A stretch of DNA of 64,000 bases from SXTU01 sp964496695 (GTDB lineage Bacteria; Verrucomicrobiota; Verrucomicrobiia; Limisphaerales; SXTU01): the NCBI GenBank assembly GCA_964496695.1, contig CAZCBE010000008.1, positions 40,460 through 104,459 on the forward strand, read 5' to 3'. The notes below the pieces were generated by a model, which searched no databases, had not been told where the DNA came from, and saw only the letters and a program-made list of their open reading frames with translations. Shown here one piece after another: positions 52,001-59,554 of the stretch. The position numbers were made by a program, and so were the translations under genes. Each line of letters starts with the position of its first letter. The first letter of the stretch is position 1.

Positions 52001-54930
52001 ATGTGCGGACCATTGCCGGTGATGCCACCGGCGGCACCAGCGGCAATGCGAACGATGACTCCGGCCTGACGGCCCGGTTCAACACGCCCATCGGCCTGGT
52101 GGCGGACTATTTCGGGGCGGTCTTCGTGGCGGATTCCGGCAATGACGTCGTCCGCGTCATCGCCCCCTACCAGACCGGCATGCCGACCAACAGTTTCATC
52201 ACCTACTTCCCCTTCTCGGTGCCGACCAATTTCCTCATGGGGGGGACGCCGGTGTTCACCACCCGCGGCCTGACCGGTTCGGTCTTCGGCGTGGAATACG
52301 CGGGCGCGGACAGCCGGGATAACCTTGCCGGCATGGCCACCAGCTCGGAGGGGGGCACCAACTTCATCTACGGGGTTGGCAGCGCACAGTTCAGCACGAA
52401 CGCGACCCCGGCCACGCTGGCGGGCGCAGACCGGATGTTTGTCACCAAGATTGCCACGAACGGACAGCCGGTCTGGACGGTCGGGCATATGGCCACGGCG
52501 GTCATCAATGTCCACACGAACGGGGCAGGGGCCATCACCAACCTGGTCCTCGGCTACGGGGGCACCAACTACTCGGCCGTCCCGGTGGTCACCATTCTGG
52601 ATCCCTTGAATCCCGTGGTGGCCAACCGTGCCGTGGCGGTGACCGTGGGCATGTCTGGCAGCGCGGTGTCGGGCATTGTCGCCCCGGTTGTGCCGCTGAC
52701 GGGTCCCTTCATTTCTCCGCGGGTCTATGTGGAGGCCCCCACTTCCACGCACATGCCCGGCAACGGCCTGGTGGTGGCTTACGGAACCAATGTGATCGCC
52801 GTCGGCTACACCAACCTCAGCAACATCCCGCTGACGACCAACAACCAGCCGTTCTTGATGTGCCTTGAGACGACCAACGGGTCGGTGCGCTTCTTCACCA
52901 ACTCGCCCAACAGCGGCCACTACAATGCCGCGGCCGTGAGCGGTGACAAGCTGATCACCGTGGGCGCCACCTACGGCGGAGGCGTCGTCGGCATCGCCAA
53001 CAGCAACTGTCTGATCGAGGCCTGGAGCATCTCCGGGGGCACGCAGTTGCTGTCCGCCGCGATGCTGCCGCTGTCCACGACCTATAACTTTGGGGCCGGC
53101 CGGCCGAGCCAGTTGAGCGGCGTCGTGGCGGTCGAAGCCCTGGACCGCGCCTACGCCGTGGGCTGTGTCAGCAACAGTGCCACCAGCGTGGACGCCTTCC
53201 TCATGGAGATTGACCTGACCACGATGGCCGTGGTGTCTGTGATTACCAACAACATCACCAACGGCTTCAACTTCGGCAAGGCGATCACCACCGATGGCGT
53301 GGACCTCTATCTGGCCGTGGAGGGTCCGGGCGATGGCAACGCCAACGACCGTCAGGCGGCCGTGTTCCGCTACCGCGCCAAGAACTTCTACCTGGCCGAG
53401 GAATCTTTGGATGCCTTTGTCGGCCAGCGGACGTGGGGCAGCTCCCTCTATTACGGGACGAACCTTTCGGGCTCGCCCACGAACTACACGGTCACCAATA
53501 CCGCCTGGCGGCTGGAGATCGCCGACACGCGGGCGGGCGGCACCAACGGCACGGCGCAGGTCGTGTCATGGAACTTGAACTTCACTTACGCCCCCAGCAA
53601 CACCACCGCGCTGACGGTGGCCCCGGGGGTGAACAACCCGATCGTGCTGTTGTCCGCCGCGCCGAAGTATTTCCAGATTCCCGTGCCGTCGGCCGCCACC
53701 GCCGTGACGAACCTCATCACGGCCAGCGGGCCGGTGCGCGTCACCTTCCATCCCGCGTCGCTCCCGCTTGACGGCGACCCCAAGACCGTCCAGATGTTCA
53801 GCGGCGCGGGCACCGGCTCGTTCGTCGTCTCGACCAACGCCAGTGCCGCCGCCCGGCTGCGGCCGGGCAGCCCCTACTACCTGGCGGTCCGGGCGGTGAA
53901 TCCCACCGGACCGGTGAACCTGACCTTGAAGGTGGATTACAACCGCACGGAGATTCCCGTGCCCACCATCCCGCTGACCAATGGGGTGCCGCTGATCACC
54001 TCCATCGCGCGAACCAGCACCTTGAACTACTACACGTTCAACGTGCCGTCTTCCGCTTCCGCCGCCCTGTTCGAGATCCTCAATCCGGACGGCGATGTGA
54101 ATCTTTTCCTGAGCCGCTCCAACAGCCCGGGCTCGCAGCCCACGCCCTCGTCCTACGGCTATCTCAGCGCCAATCCGGGCACGGGCGGCGAGCAGATCTT
54201 CCTGGTCACCAATACGGCTTCGGCCACGGCGCTCACCGCCGGCACCTGGTTCCTGGGTGTTCAAAACGTGGGGAACCTCCCGGCGAACTACACCCTCCGC
54301 GCTACCACCGTCACCGGTCCGCCCCACACCATTGTGGACGTTGCGGACGCGCAGTTGCAGGCCGGTGTCACCAGCCCGGGCAATGCGCCCAACGTGATGT
54401 TCAAGCTCGGCGTCCCGACCCTGCAGAAGGCGCTCGTCTTTGAGCTGCGCGATCTCACCGGCCCGGGCGACCTCATCGTCCGCAAATCCTTCGTCCCGCT
54501 GGCCACGACCAACAACGGCGCGAACTTCCGGACCGGCACGCTCCCGGAGATTGTGACGGTCCGCACCAACGCTGCGATGCCGAACCTCATTGCGAACTGG
54601 TATTTCGGCGTGCTCAACCCCGGTTCCTCGCACATCGCCTACACGGTGATGGCCCGCCAGCCCACCAACGGCGTGCTCCTGAGCAGCACCCCGATCCAGA
54701 TCCCGCGCCCGCCCAGCGCCGCACAGGCCACCGCCACCCGGAACTTTGGCTTCAATCTGGACGGCGTGCCGGGCGAGAAGTATCAGGTGCAATACCTGAC
54801 GAGCCTGACCAACACCCACTGGCTGGTGCTGACCAACATTATTGCCCCGCCCGACGGCGTCATCAGCTTCCTCCACTCCGGCGCGCTCTCGAACCGGAAC
54901 CTCTACTATCGCATCCAGGTCGTGCCCTGA
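46048..54930 (+). CDS. Giant exported S8 subtilase-like protein with P-domain, NHL-like and PPC-like regions
   Basis: A 2960-residue protein. An N-terminal membrane/signal helix (RYWFLLSLLLLVGAVL) is followed by a propeptide-like region and a subtilisin-type domain (about residues 310-640). H352 (DGHETFVAS), the oxyanion Asn (FAAGNSG) and S590 (GTSVSAGMVSG) are present. The expected Asp is Gly: G324 in GLVGSGMDLAHP. Proprotein-convertase P-like segments follow (around 1075-1180 and 1330-1480). NHL-like blades (VADTGNNLIRVF, IYVADTGNNAIRQI, VFVADSGNDVVRVI) occupy about 1700-2050, a PPC-like domain about 2640-2760, and a C-terminal beta domain the end. Thr-Asn pairs are very frequent throughout. 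An ATG at 46060 is an alternative start. It may be a surface protein exported by, or displayed with, the pseudopilin cassette upstream. Confidence 0.85.
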   Translation: MESRMKSRYWFLLSLLLLVGAVLCWREGERRRLPAPAREGATNATAEPTVWERFTRLPSVLTRKSPAPAAATPAPKPPALLSLSSDPHFPFRLRNSQKPEAALFRSETAVLLRNALVETLEPVNLNIPEHLQAKDDPGSWLVQARGAIDDKFRAVLRGAGVEIVSYIPNNAYLVRASSALAQQLRVSPRVQSVLPFEPYYKLDMQLLPLAIRREAMPAGRWLNIVVFPGQLEAAKEQFRSLGAVVKSQQPFPFGHVVTIVPPVDGLVALAQMPAVQNIEGYNAPLLMNDLSRVRLDVWTNTTTLSPGGQWGGLTGAGALIGLVGSGMDLAHPMLAGANFANPWSATVDYDGHETFVASVIAGRQNLSPTPTNGSIAGADYRGMAPAALLFPLSFQTRDYTNYGNIWLVTNAAQLFTNNLSIVNNSWGYPVSTYDINSALYDGWVRDSLDYLPHEQPITYVFAAGNSGNANSGGTGGNADSISSPGNAKNVITVGGSELFRLVPNSTNATASPTNDPLAIAHSDSFSQVSDLSSRGNVGVGIEGPNGRFKPDMVAPGEYVVGARASTFTNLNETDTLNMLGSQFRYMRGTSVSAGMVSGLLALMQEFFANNFAHTNKPSLNKALLINRARSLGPAYDFAVNNPVTHQGWGIPSLSNTVPSTGAIGFLGPTNSPLNRNIVIVDESALYTNQLASGQYHAFDVAVPGSAILTNQLKITLTWTDPPGNPVSSTKLVNDLDLYVTNLVANGREFEGNNIAAGTTVSQYTPPGSQSARDSVNNVENTFITLTNVAATTFRVYVVGRKVNVNSVSINGTNGVVTNTVQDYTLVIGTDSAIRNVTVSPTAAPNFAAYTNRLVNAVTNGLPYLNERVGANSPLMVANTNGTTNQWNFYVFTNQNYSSTTATNFTTNIVAGVTNVSTNVVQLPLTNGGPYVAFSTFLPPNLAKARNKEADLDLFVTRNSLAYPGGASDLTNLSPQVLSDPNTLRSTNRGGYELITVSNSSIGEIFYVGVKSEDQQGGSYGFFGAASQTPFGTNTTNGGVMLTLFPAPMVIPDGSPEAPGGVVLYGICTTNIIMQSISNLITYSHENLGDLVGTLTHNGTVITLNNHAITPGAGPPSPGGMQTYSLTYDDFLNPPDGPGDVTDLIGQDGVGLWIFEIYDNAPLMTGSVDSAYIYMRPFTNQYSTNANVFYRTVTLQAGQSFVDFFDIPVYCTNMDVDVVGGLGGVPGPVPAGQGVDLMAGVPGLVPTSASYSIGAFDLDGADAASFPHLRISSVSSANLTNNTAAPGTPPLTPGRWNFRILNNTAGQLTLTIRYTLSLDLTASTVELTYTNALISLLDNYTTNLYLTVPQDRVIAGLDVGVSILHPRVSDLVIHLVSPSGTRVLLLENRGWTNGVTTTNFYGNFSENTNYSTHVDTNGYAPLGFTDLGYLLPVKFVPGPYSAVISPPRLFTNATNLTFGHENSFGSVRESPAGLAQIGKTLVMVGKADRNGTNDAFIVSYQTPIETNRYTSNLVSGTATTNLIYLPVTNWVVTNYWTGPVNGYRGQGASGSGVNEQTFFNGVAANLDGIYAGGQTRNYFPAPQLVWSGDSNCNVYDIDLGCTAGSVNLAHISGSNPRAQVVVEYQGLPIMDYTPAPLASVTNYMTNLVFNGASRFLRVTVNPTTAATPMAWTNSLTIYRSNAVTYSVTNYAAGNLTFPATLVPNTLSAPRAAAMDVTGNVYVADSGNNRILRFGQSLSITPFVSTNATYVPLTLTPLAVGANFSTLLSPGGVAIMPNGNIVVADTGNNLIRVFTNTTGAEIAKYGDTTVNTPANAGNLDSAAPGGPSFNGPEGIAVGTNGFIYVADTGNNAIRQISNGVVTTLALPAGLLSGPRGIAVHQSTDFTVSSFSANQTNRLGTGFTSGTNLYVADTLNHRIVWLQSSNAATWNVVQLAGDTNAVTAGQVDSTNSAARFNLPSGITRDGYGNLIVSDAGSHTLRLVSPLGDVRTIAGDATGGTSGNANDDSGLTARFNTPIGLVADYFGAVFVADSGNDVVRVIAPYQTGMPTNSFITYFPFSVPTNFLMGGTPVFTTRGLTGSVFGVEYAGADSRDNLAGMATSSEGGTNFIYGVGSAQFSTNATPATLAGADRMFVTKIATNGQPVWTVGHMATAVINVHTNGAGAITNLVLGYGGTNYSAVPVVTILDPLNPVVANRAVAVTVGMSGSAVSGIVAPVVPLTGPFISPRVYVEAPTSTHMPGNGLVVAYGTNVIAVGYTNLSNIPLTTNNQPFLMCLETTNGSVRFFTNSPNSGHYNAAAVSGDKLITVGATYGGGVVGIANSNCLIEAWSISGGTQLLSAAMLPLSTTYNFGAGRPSQLSGVVAVEALDRAYAVGCVSNSATSVDAFLMEIDLTTMAVVSVITNNITNGFNFGKAITTDGVDLYLAVEGPGDGNANDRQAAVFRYRAKNFYLAEESLDAFVGQRTWGSSLYYGTNLSGSPTNYTVTNTAWRLEIADTRAGGTNGTAQVVSWNLNFTYAPSNTTALTVAPGVNNPIVLLSAAPKYFQIPVPSAATAVTNLITASGPVRVTFHPASLPLDGDPKTVQMFSGAGTGSFVVSTNASAAARLRPGSPYYLAVRAVNPTGPVNLTLKVDYNRTEIPVPTIPLTNGVPLITSIARTSTLNYYTFNVPSSASAALFEILNPDGDVNLFLSRSNSPGSQPTPSSYGYLSANPGTGGEQIFLVTNTASATALTAGTWFLGVQNVGNLPANYTLRATTVTGPPHTIVDVADAQLQAGVTSPGNAPNVMFKLGVPTLQKALVFELRDLTGPGDLIVRKSFVPLATTNNGANFRTGTLPEIVTVRTNAAMPNLIANWYFGVLNPGSSHIAYTVMARQPTNGVLLSSTPIQIPRPPSAAQATATRNFGFNLDGVPGEKYQVQYLTSLTNTHWLVLTNIIAPPDGVISFLHSGALSNRNLYYRIQVVP

Positions 54931-54938
54931 GCCCGCAC

Positions 54939-55051
54939 GGAGTCCCGCCTTCAGGCGGCGGGCTGTCCAGCCAGCAGCGGGCTCCGTGCGCAGCGTCCGG
55001 ATCAGGTGCTCCGCGGCTGTGCCGCAAGCGTCCTCGCTTGCCCGGCGGCAC
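54939..55051. repeat. Cluster of hairpin repeats after the subtilase gene
   Basis: GGAGTCCCGCCTTCAGGCGG (54939-54958) is the same 20-mer as at 45954-45973. A second, larger hairpin at 55019-55051 pairs GTGCCGCAAGCG with CGCTTGCCCGGCGGCAC. Together they fill the gap to the sugar kinase gene. Confidence 0.7.
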
Positions 55052-55080
55052 GAAACCGGGATGCGCCCACGCCGGGCTTC

Positions 55081-56061
55081 ATGGAATATCTCCCCAAGGT
55101 CGCCCGCCTCCGTCATTCTCCCGCCGTGCAGATTCTGGTCATTGGCCTGAACCCCGCCGTGGACGTGGAATGGCGCGTCGCCTCCGTCCACTGGGATGAG
55201 AAGAACGTCGTGCTCGGCGAGCGCCGCTGGGCCGGCGGCAAATCCGTCAATGTCGCCCGCTGGCTGAAACACTTGGGTGCGCAGGTGAAGCTGCTGGTTC
55301 CGTTCGGTGGTGCCACCGGGACGGAACTGCGCCGTCAGTTGCGGGCGGAAGGTGTCCCGCTGCGCGCCGTCCCGCTAGATGAGCCCACCCGGGCGAACGT
55401 CATGGTCACCCAGCCTGATGGACCGCAGCTCCGGTTCAACCCCCGGGGCCCCAAACTGTCGGCGGAGGAATGGCGGGCCTTCTTCCACGCTGCCGAAGCC
55501 GAACTGAAGCGCAGCGCGCTGGTCATTCTGTCCGGGGCCTTGTGCCGGGACGCTCGTCCCACGGTCTACCGCGACTTGATCCGCCTCGCGCACCGGCTGG
55601 GCGTGCGCGTGGTGCTGGACTGCGACGGCCCGGCCTTCGCCGCAGGGGTGCGTGCAAAGCCGTTCCTGGTGAAACCTAACGAGTTTGAACTGGCCCAGTG
55701 GGCGGGCACAAAGCTCTCGTCGGAGGCCGCCGTTCGTCAGGCCGCGCGGGAGCTTTCCCGGGCGACGGGCGGGTGGGTGTTGGTGTCCCGGGATGCCCGA
55801 GGCGGCCTGCTGGTGAAGGAAACGGATGGCTTCGCCTGCCAAGCTGTGGTTCCACGTGTCCGGGTGCTGAATACAGTGGGGGCAGGGGACGCGCTGCTGG
55901 CTGCGGCGGTGGGCGAGATCGTCAGTGGCAGCGAACCGGCCGAGTGGTTGCACCGCAGCCTGGCCACCGCCACCGCCGGGGTGCAATGCCCGGCCGGCGA
56001 ACTGGCCTCCCGGTCATCCGCCCACGCCATGCGCCGCCGAATCCAGGTGAAGCCGCTCTGA
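55081..56061 (+). CDS. PfkB-family sugar kinase (1-phosphofructokinase/tagatose-6-phosphate kinase type)
   Basis: A 326-residue protein of the ribokinase fold. The N-terminal motif GGKSVNVARWLKHLG and the C-terminal NTVGAGDALLAAAVG, carrying the catalytic Asp, define the PfkB family. LVIGLNPAVDVEWRV at the start resembles FruK/LacC, which phosphorylate a sugar phosphate. The exact substrate is unknown. The start could also be the GTG at 55126, which begins VQILVIGLNPAVD and would avoid a stretch that does not resemble the family. No phosphotransferase genes are nearby. Confidence 0.88.
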   Translation: MEYLPKVARLRHSPAVQILVIGLNPAVDVEWRVASVHWDEKNVVLGERRWAGGKSVNVARWLKHLGAQVKLLVPFGGATGTELRRQLRAEGVPLRAVPLDEPTRANVMVTQPDGPQLRFNPRGPKLSAEEWRAFFHAAEAELKRSALVILSGALCRDARPTVYRDLIRLAHRLGVRVVLDCDGPAFAAGVRAKPFLVKPNEFELAQWAGTKLSSEAAVRQAARELSRATGGWVLVSRDARGGLLVKETDGFACQAVVPRVRVLNTVGAGDALLAAAVGEIVSGSEPAEWLHRSLATATAGVQCPAGELASRSSAHAMRRRIQVKPL

Positions 56062-56135
56062 GGTCCGAGCGACTTCGCACTGCATCGTAGCGCAAGCCTC
56101 CGTCTTGCCGTGCCGTCGTGGTCCTCGCCGGCGCG

Positions 56136-56222
56136 GAGCGCGGCTGCGTCCCGCTCGGTGCGCCTCCGGTCAGGGGCAGCCGCTTCCGGCTGGCCTCCGC
56201 AGCACAGCCGTGTCCCGTGCCA
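56136..56222. repeat. Inverted repeat of the GGAGCGCGGCTG family between convergent genes
   Basis: GCGCGGAGCGCGGCTGCGTC (56136-56155) faces the arm around CCTCCGCAGCACAGCCGTGT (56192-56211). Related arms are at 57606-57742. The rest of 56062-56363 shows nothing recognisable. Confidence 0.5.
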
Positions 56223-56363
56223 GCACCCCTGCAAGATATTGAGATGCGGCCCAGCACAGCCCGGCGGCCTGCAACAATGCTACCGGCGGAGTGCCAGTCC
56301 CGGCTTCGTGGCCTTTGTGCAGACTGTGTGCCGGATACGAGCCGATGCGCTCGTCCAAGCGAG

Positions 56364-56876
56364 TTACTGCGCCGCTTCCTCGTAGAACGTTTGCTCCGGT
56401 GGCCGTGGATACTCGTGCCAGCCGGTCAGCGTCCCCTCCTTGAAAGTCAGTCTAAACCTGACGTAATTTCGGGGTGAGAGCTTGATGTCCCAGTCCGGGC
56501 TCTCGACTGTCGAGCCGTCCCGTAGCTGTTCGGTTTTGTAGCTCCGGACCCAATGCGTGTCCAATACGTAACTGTTATACAGCCAGTAGGTGGTCGTCCC
56601 AGACTCGTCGAAATCGGTGGTAATGTCGTTTGGATTGCCCCACGCGATGTAAACCGCATCGGTGTTCATGCCCGCACGAATCCTTCCATTATCAACGACC
56701 CGCTGTAGTTCCACCGGAAGCGCCAGATAGGCGGCACCCCGCTCCTTCCGCCGTGAGGCCACCGTGGAGCAACCAAAGGTGGAAAGCGCGACCGCGAGAA
56801 TCAGGACGCGAACCACAAGTCGTGGTGTCCACCCAAGAACACAAGCTGCCGGAGGATGGATATGCGTGTCGCCCAC
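56364..56876 (-). CDS. Predicted lipoprotein, paralogue of the next upstream gene
   Basis: A 170-residue protein with a hydrophobic leader ending in a lipobox (STFGCST). The mature part contains RRKERGAAYLALPVELQ, then GMNTDAVYIAWGNPNDI and TTTYWLYNSYVLDTHW. The 'GM..DAVYIAWG.P' segment resembles the short SmpA/OmlA (BamE-like) fold, in which a small lipoprotein packs on an outer-membrane complex; that assignment is tentative. The gene at 57009-57521 encodes a paralogue with the same motif order, so they are probably a tandem duplication in one operon. Confidence 0.75.
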   Translation of the reverse strand: MGDTHIHPPAACVLGWTPRLVVRVLILAVALSTFGCSTVASRRKERGAAYLALPVELQRVVDNGRIRAGMNTDAVYIAWGNPNDITTDFDESGTTTYWLYNSYVLDTHWVRSYKTEQLRDGSTVESPDWDIKLSPRNYVRFRLTFKEGTLTGWHEYPRPPEQTFYEEAAQ

Positions 56877-57008
56877 GTAAGACCAATAGTTCAGCCCGAT
56901 GTGATTCGCAAGTCAGTTGGAGCCTTGGCCGAGGTATGAATTCCTTGGTGCACTCCAAGCTGGCGTGCCCTCGGCAAGGAGCACGGCATGAAGCCACGGT
57001 CCTATTGC

Positions 57009-57521
57009 TTACGGCAGCGGTGCCCCAACCACCGTGCGCGAAGCCGGGCGGGGCAGGGTGCGCCAGGATTTCAGCCGCCCGCCCTCAAACGTCAGTTCTG
57101 CCGACACATATTCCCGGACCTCCAGATCGCGGTCCAAGGTCCGGTCCAGAAACGTGGAGCCATCCGGGCGCAGCATGGTCTGATAGCGCCAGTTCAGGTA
57201 GGTGTCGGAGGTCGTGGAGTGGTAGAGCCAGATGGTGCTCACCCCGGACACGTCGCCTTTCTGCAACGTCTGAGCCGGCTTGCCCCAGGCGATGTAAACG
57301 GCGTCCTCGCTCATGCCCGCCTTGAGCTGGCCCTGATCCGCCGCCGCACGCTGTTCAGCGGGCAGCGCCGCATAAGCTGCGGCTCGCTCCTGCCGCCGGC
57401 TGTCAACGGTGGAGGGCGTCGAGCAACCCAGCCCCACGAGCACAAGGGCAAGGCTCAGGACTTGGACGGCACGAACTGTCCGCCGGACGGCGCGACGGGA
57501 TGGCTGGCGTAATCTGTTCAC
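57009..57521 (-). CDS. Predicted lipoprotein, paralogue of the next downstream gene
   Basis: A 170-residue protein with leader SLALVLVGLGCST (lipobox LGLGC-like) after an arginine-rich start. RRQERAAAYAALPAEQRA, then GMSEDAVYIAWGKPAQTL and STIWLYHSTTSDTYLNW follow, in the same order as in the gene at 56364-56876. The two differ enough to be an old duplication, or diverged under different roles. Small lipoproteins with 'G..M..V...WG.P' motifs often fold like BamE. The 132-bp gap to the paralogue shows no clear signals. Confidence 0.75.
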   Translation of the reverse strand: MNRLRQPSRRAVRRTVRAVQVLSLALVLVGLGCSTPSTVDSRRQERAAAYAALPAEQRAAADQGQLKAGMSEDAVYIAWGKPAQTLQKGDVSGVSTIWLYHSTTSDTYLNWRYQTMLRPDGSTFLDRTLDRDLEVREYVSAELTFEGGRLKSWRTLPRPASRTVVGAPLP

Positions 57522-57605
57522 ACGCTAACCCTACTCTCAAGTGACAGACTTCGCGACTCGCAATCCGCCGAAGTCTTCGCAGCGGGAGCGTCCAGCCAAT
57601 TTCCC

Positions 57606-57742
57606 GGAGCGCGGCCGTGTCCCGCTCGGCGCGGGATCAGCCGCAGCAATGCCCGAGGGCGGGCCGTTTCGGAACTCCACACCGCCTCCCCCAAGCGCAG
57701 CCCGCTGCGTCTGGTCTCCGCGACACAGCCGCGCTCTCGACC
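57606..57742. repeat. Inverted repeat of the GGAGCGCGGCTG family
   Basis: The arm GGAGCGCGGCCGTGTCCCGC (57606-57625) faces TCCGCGACACAGCCGCGCTC (57717-57736). It lies between two minus-strand genes and resembles 56136-56222. Confidence 0.6.
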
Positions 57743-57752
57743 AAAGCAAAAA

Positions 57753-57774
57753 GCCCCGGTCCTGCGACCGGGGC
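57753..57774 (-). terminator. Rho-independent terminator of the pyruvate:ferredoxin oxidoreductase genes
   Basis: On the minus strand a perfect 9-bp stem, GCCCCGGTC/GACCGGGGC with a 4-nt loop, is followed by TTTTTGCTTT. It begins about 28 bp beyond the stop of the delta/beta gene. This is the best classical terminator in the window. Confidence 0.85.
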
Positions 57775-57801
57775 CTTTCGCAATTCGTTCTCCAACGCGG
57801 C

Positions 57802-59442
57802 TCAGATAATCCCGGCCAGCTCCTGCAGCAGCCGCCAGTTGTCCAGCCGGTCCTGCTTCGCTTCCAGCATCAGCGGCGAGGGGTTGCCGTCCTTGTCGAA
57901 GTGCTTCGAGAAGCGGCCTTCGGTGCGGGCGAACATGACGAAGTCGAAGAGGTCGCCCGTCTTCGGATCCTTATACCAGTCCTCCTTCGGCGCGGGGTTG
58001 CCCTGGAGGCTGAGGCGCTCGGCGAGCTTGTTGCCCTTGCGCGGATCGTAGATCAGCACGGGGAACGTGCGGGTGTCCACGGCCAGTTTGGACTGGTTCA
58101 TGGCGAGGTTGTCGCCCACGCCGTGCTCGGGCTGGCAGGTGGTGTAAACGCTGATGACCGCCGGTCCGTCGAACTCGTTCGCCGCCATGATGGACTTGTA
58201 GAAGTGGTTCGACATGGCGCACGAGGTCTGCGCGACGAACGTATTCGGGTGCATCATCGCGATCTGCGCGATCTCCTTGCGGCGTTCGGTCTTGCCCTGG
58301 ATGACCTTCCCGTGGACGGAGAACTTGGTGTTCTGCGCCTTGAAGGTGGCCGTCGAGGACTGGCCGCCGGTGTTCGAGTAAACCTGCGTGTCGAGGATGA
58401 GCACCTTGATGTTCATGCCCGAGGCCAGCATGCGTGAGAGTGACTGGAAGCCGATGTCGAGCATCGCGCCGTCGCCGCCCACGACCCACAGCTTCTTGTC
58501 GTGCCAGCCCATCTGGTCCCAACGGGCGCGGACGCCCATGGCGTCGGCCGGGCCGTTCTCGAAGAGCGAGTTGGTCCAGGGGACGAGGTAGGGGTTGTAG
58601 GGATACGTGGAGGCGTAAACGGTGGAGCAGCCCGTGGAGTTGACGATGCCCATGCTTTCCTTGCCGTATTGGAAGCCGGTCGCCGCAAGCATCATGCGCA
58701 GCGCGGTGCCTTCACCGCAGCCCATGCAGGAGCCCGCGCCGCCCACATACAGCAGGCTGCGCTCAGTGAGCATCATGTCGCTCAGGAGCTTGTCGTTGAT
58801 GTATTCCTTCGGTGTCTCTGGGAGCTTGCGGTAGAAATTGAAGGTGCGCTGGGAGGTTTTGAGGATCTCGGTGTCCTTCATCAACATGGTCAACGCGCCG
58901 TGGTTGCCACAGGCGTCCACGCACTCGGCGCAGCCCTTGCACTTGGTCGGGTCAATGAAGATGCCGAAGTAGGCGGGTTCCTTGCCCTTCTTTTCGTAGG
59001 TGGTCCAGAACTTGGTGGTCTTGGCGAACTGCTTGGCGAGGTGCTCGCGCTCGACGGGGTCGGCGATGGCGGCGAGTTCGGCCTCGAGCTTGGCCTTGGG
59101 GACGGCCTTGCCGAGGATCGCCGTGTCCGGGCACTCGGTCACGCAGTCCATGCACGCGACGCAGTTCTCGCTGTGGAGCAGGGGAATTTCCGGGGCGATG
59201 TAGCTGAAGTCACGCAGCGCGCCGGTGCCGGCCGGGATGAGCGAGCGCAGCGTGCTGTGGTCGGCGGGCAGTTCCATCTCGGCGCTGCCGTCGTTGTAGG
59301 CGCCGACGATGCGCTCGTTGAAGTCCTGCACATCGAGCACGTCCTTGGTGATCGGCCGCTTGTTTGTGCGGTCAACGACCGGGACGGTGACGGCGACGGG
59401 AGCGGCGGGGGCACCAGCTACGTTTTCAGTGGGTTGAATCAT
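57802..59442 (-). CDS. Pyruvate:ferredoxin (2-oxoacid:acceptor) oxidoreductase, ferredoxin plus TPP domains
   Basis: A 546-residue protein equal to the delta and beta parts of the enzyme. Two 4Fe-4S motifs come first: C94, C97, C100 and C104 (CVACMDCVTECP), then C168, C171, C174 and C178 (CKGCAECVDACG). The thiamine-pyrophosphate domain follows, with SCMGCGEG, VVGGDGAMLDIGFQSLSRML and TQVYSNTGGQSS. With the alpha/gamma protein it oxidises pyruvate (or another 2-oxoacid) to acetyl-CoA and reduced ferredoxin. The same domains usually lie in one polypeptide (NifJ) or four. Here NifJ looks split in two. A strong terminator follows. Confidence 0.93.
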   Translation of the reverse strand: MIQPTENVAGAPAAPVAVTVPVVDRTNKRPITKDVLDVQDFNERIVGAYNDGSAEMELPADHSTLRSLIPAGTGALRDFSYIAPEIPLLHSENCVACMDCVTECPDTAILGKAVPKAKLEAELAAIADPVEREHLAKQFAKTTKFWTTYEKKGKEPAYFGIFIDPTKCKGCAECVDACGNHGALTMLMKDTEILKTSQRTFNFYRKLPETPKEYINDKLLSDMMLTERSLLYVGGAGSCMGCGEGTALRMMLAATGFQYGKESMGIVNSTGCSTVYASTYPYNPYLVPWTNSLFENGPADAMGVRARWDQMGWHDKKLWVVGGDGAMLDIGFQSLSRMLASGMNIKVLILDTQVYSNTGGQSSTATFKAQNTKFSVHGKVIQGKTERRKEIAQIAMMHPNTFVAQTSCAMSNHFYKSIMAANEFDGPAVISVYTTCQPEHGVGDNLAMNQSKLAVDTRTFPVLIYDPRKGNKLAERLSLQGNPAPKEDWYKDPKTGDLFDFVMFARTEGRFSKHFDKDGNPSPLMLEAKQDRLDNWRLLQELAGII

Positions 59443-59554
59443 GTTCTGGGTCAGGTTGTCCTGAGGGGTTGATTTGGAAGCCGGCGGTTGTCCGCCGGAA
59501 AATGCTTTAAGAATGTGGGCTCTTTGAACTGACGGATGTCTTCAGTTTTCGGAC

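Noticed and set aside
56630..57325. 231-codon plus-strand frame across the lipoprotein genes
   Set aside because: Pro/Arg/Ser-rich antisense translation; both lipoproteins on the other strand have leaders, lipoboxes and shared motifs.
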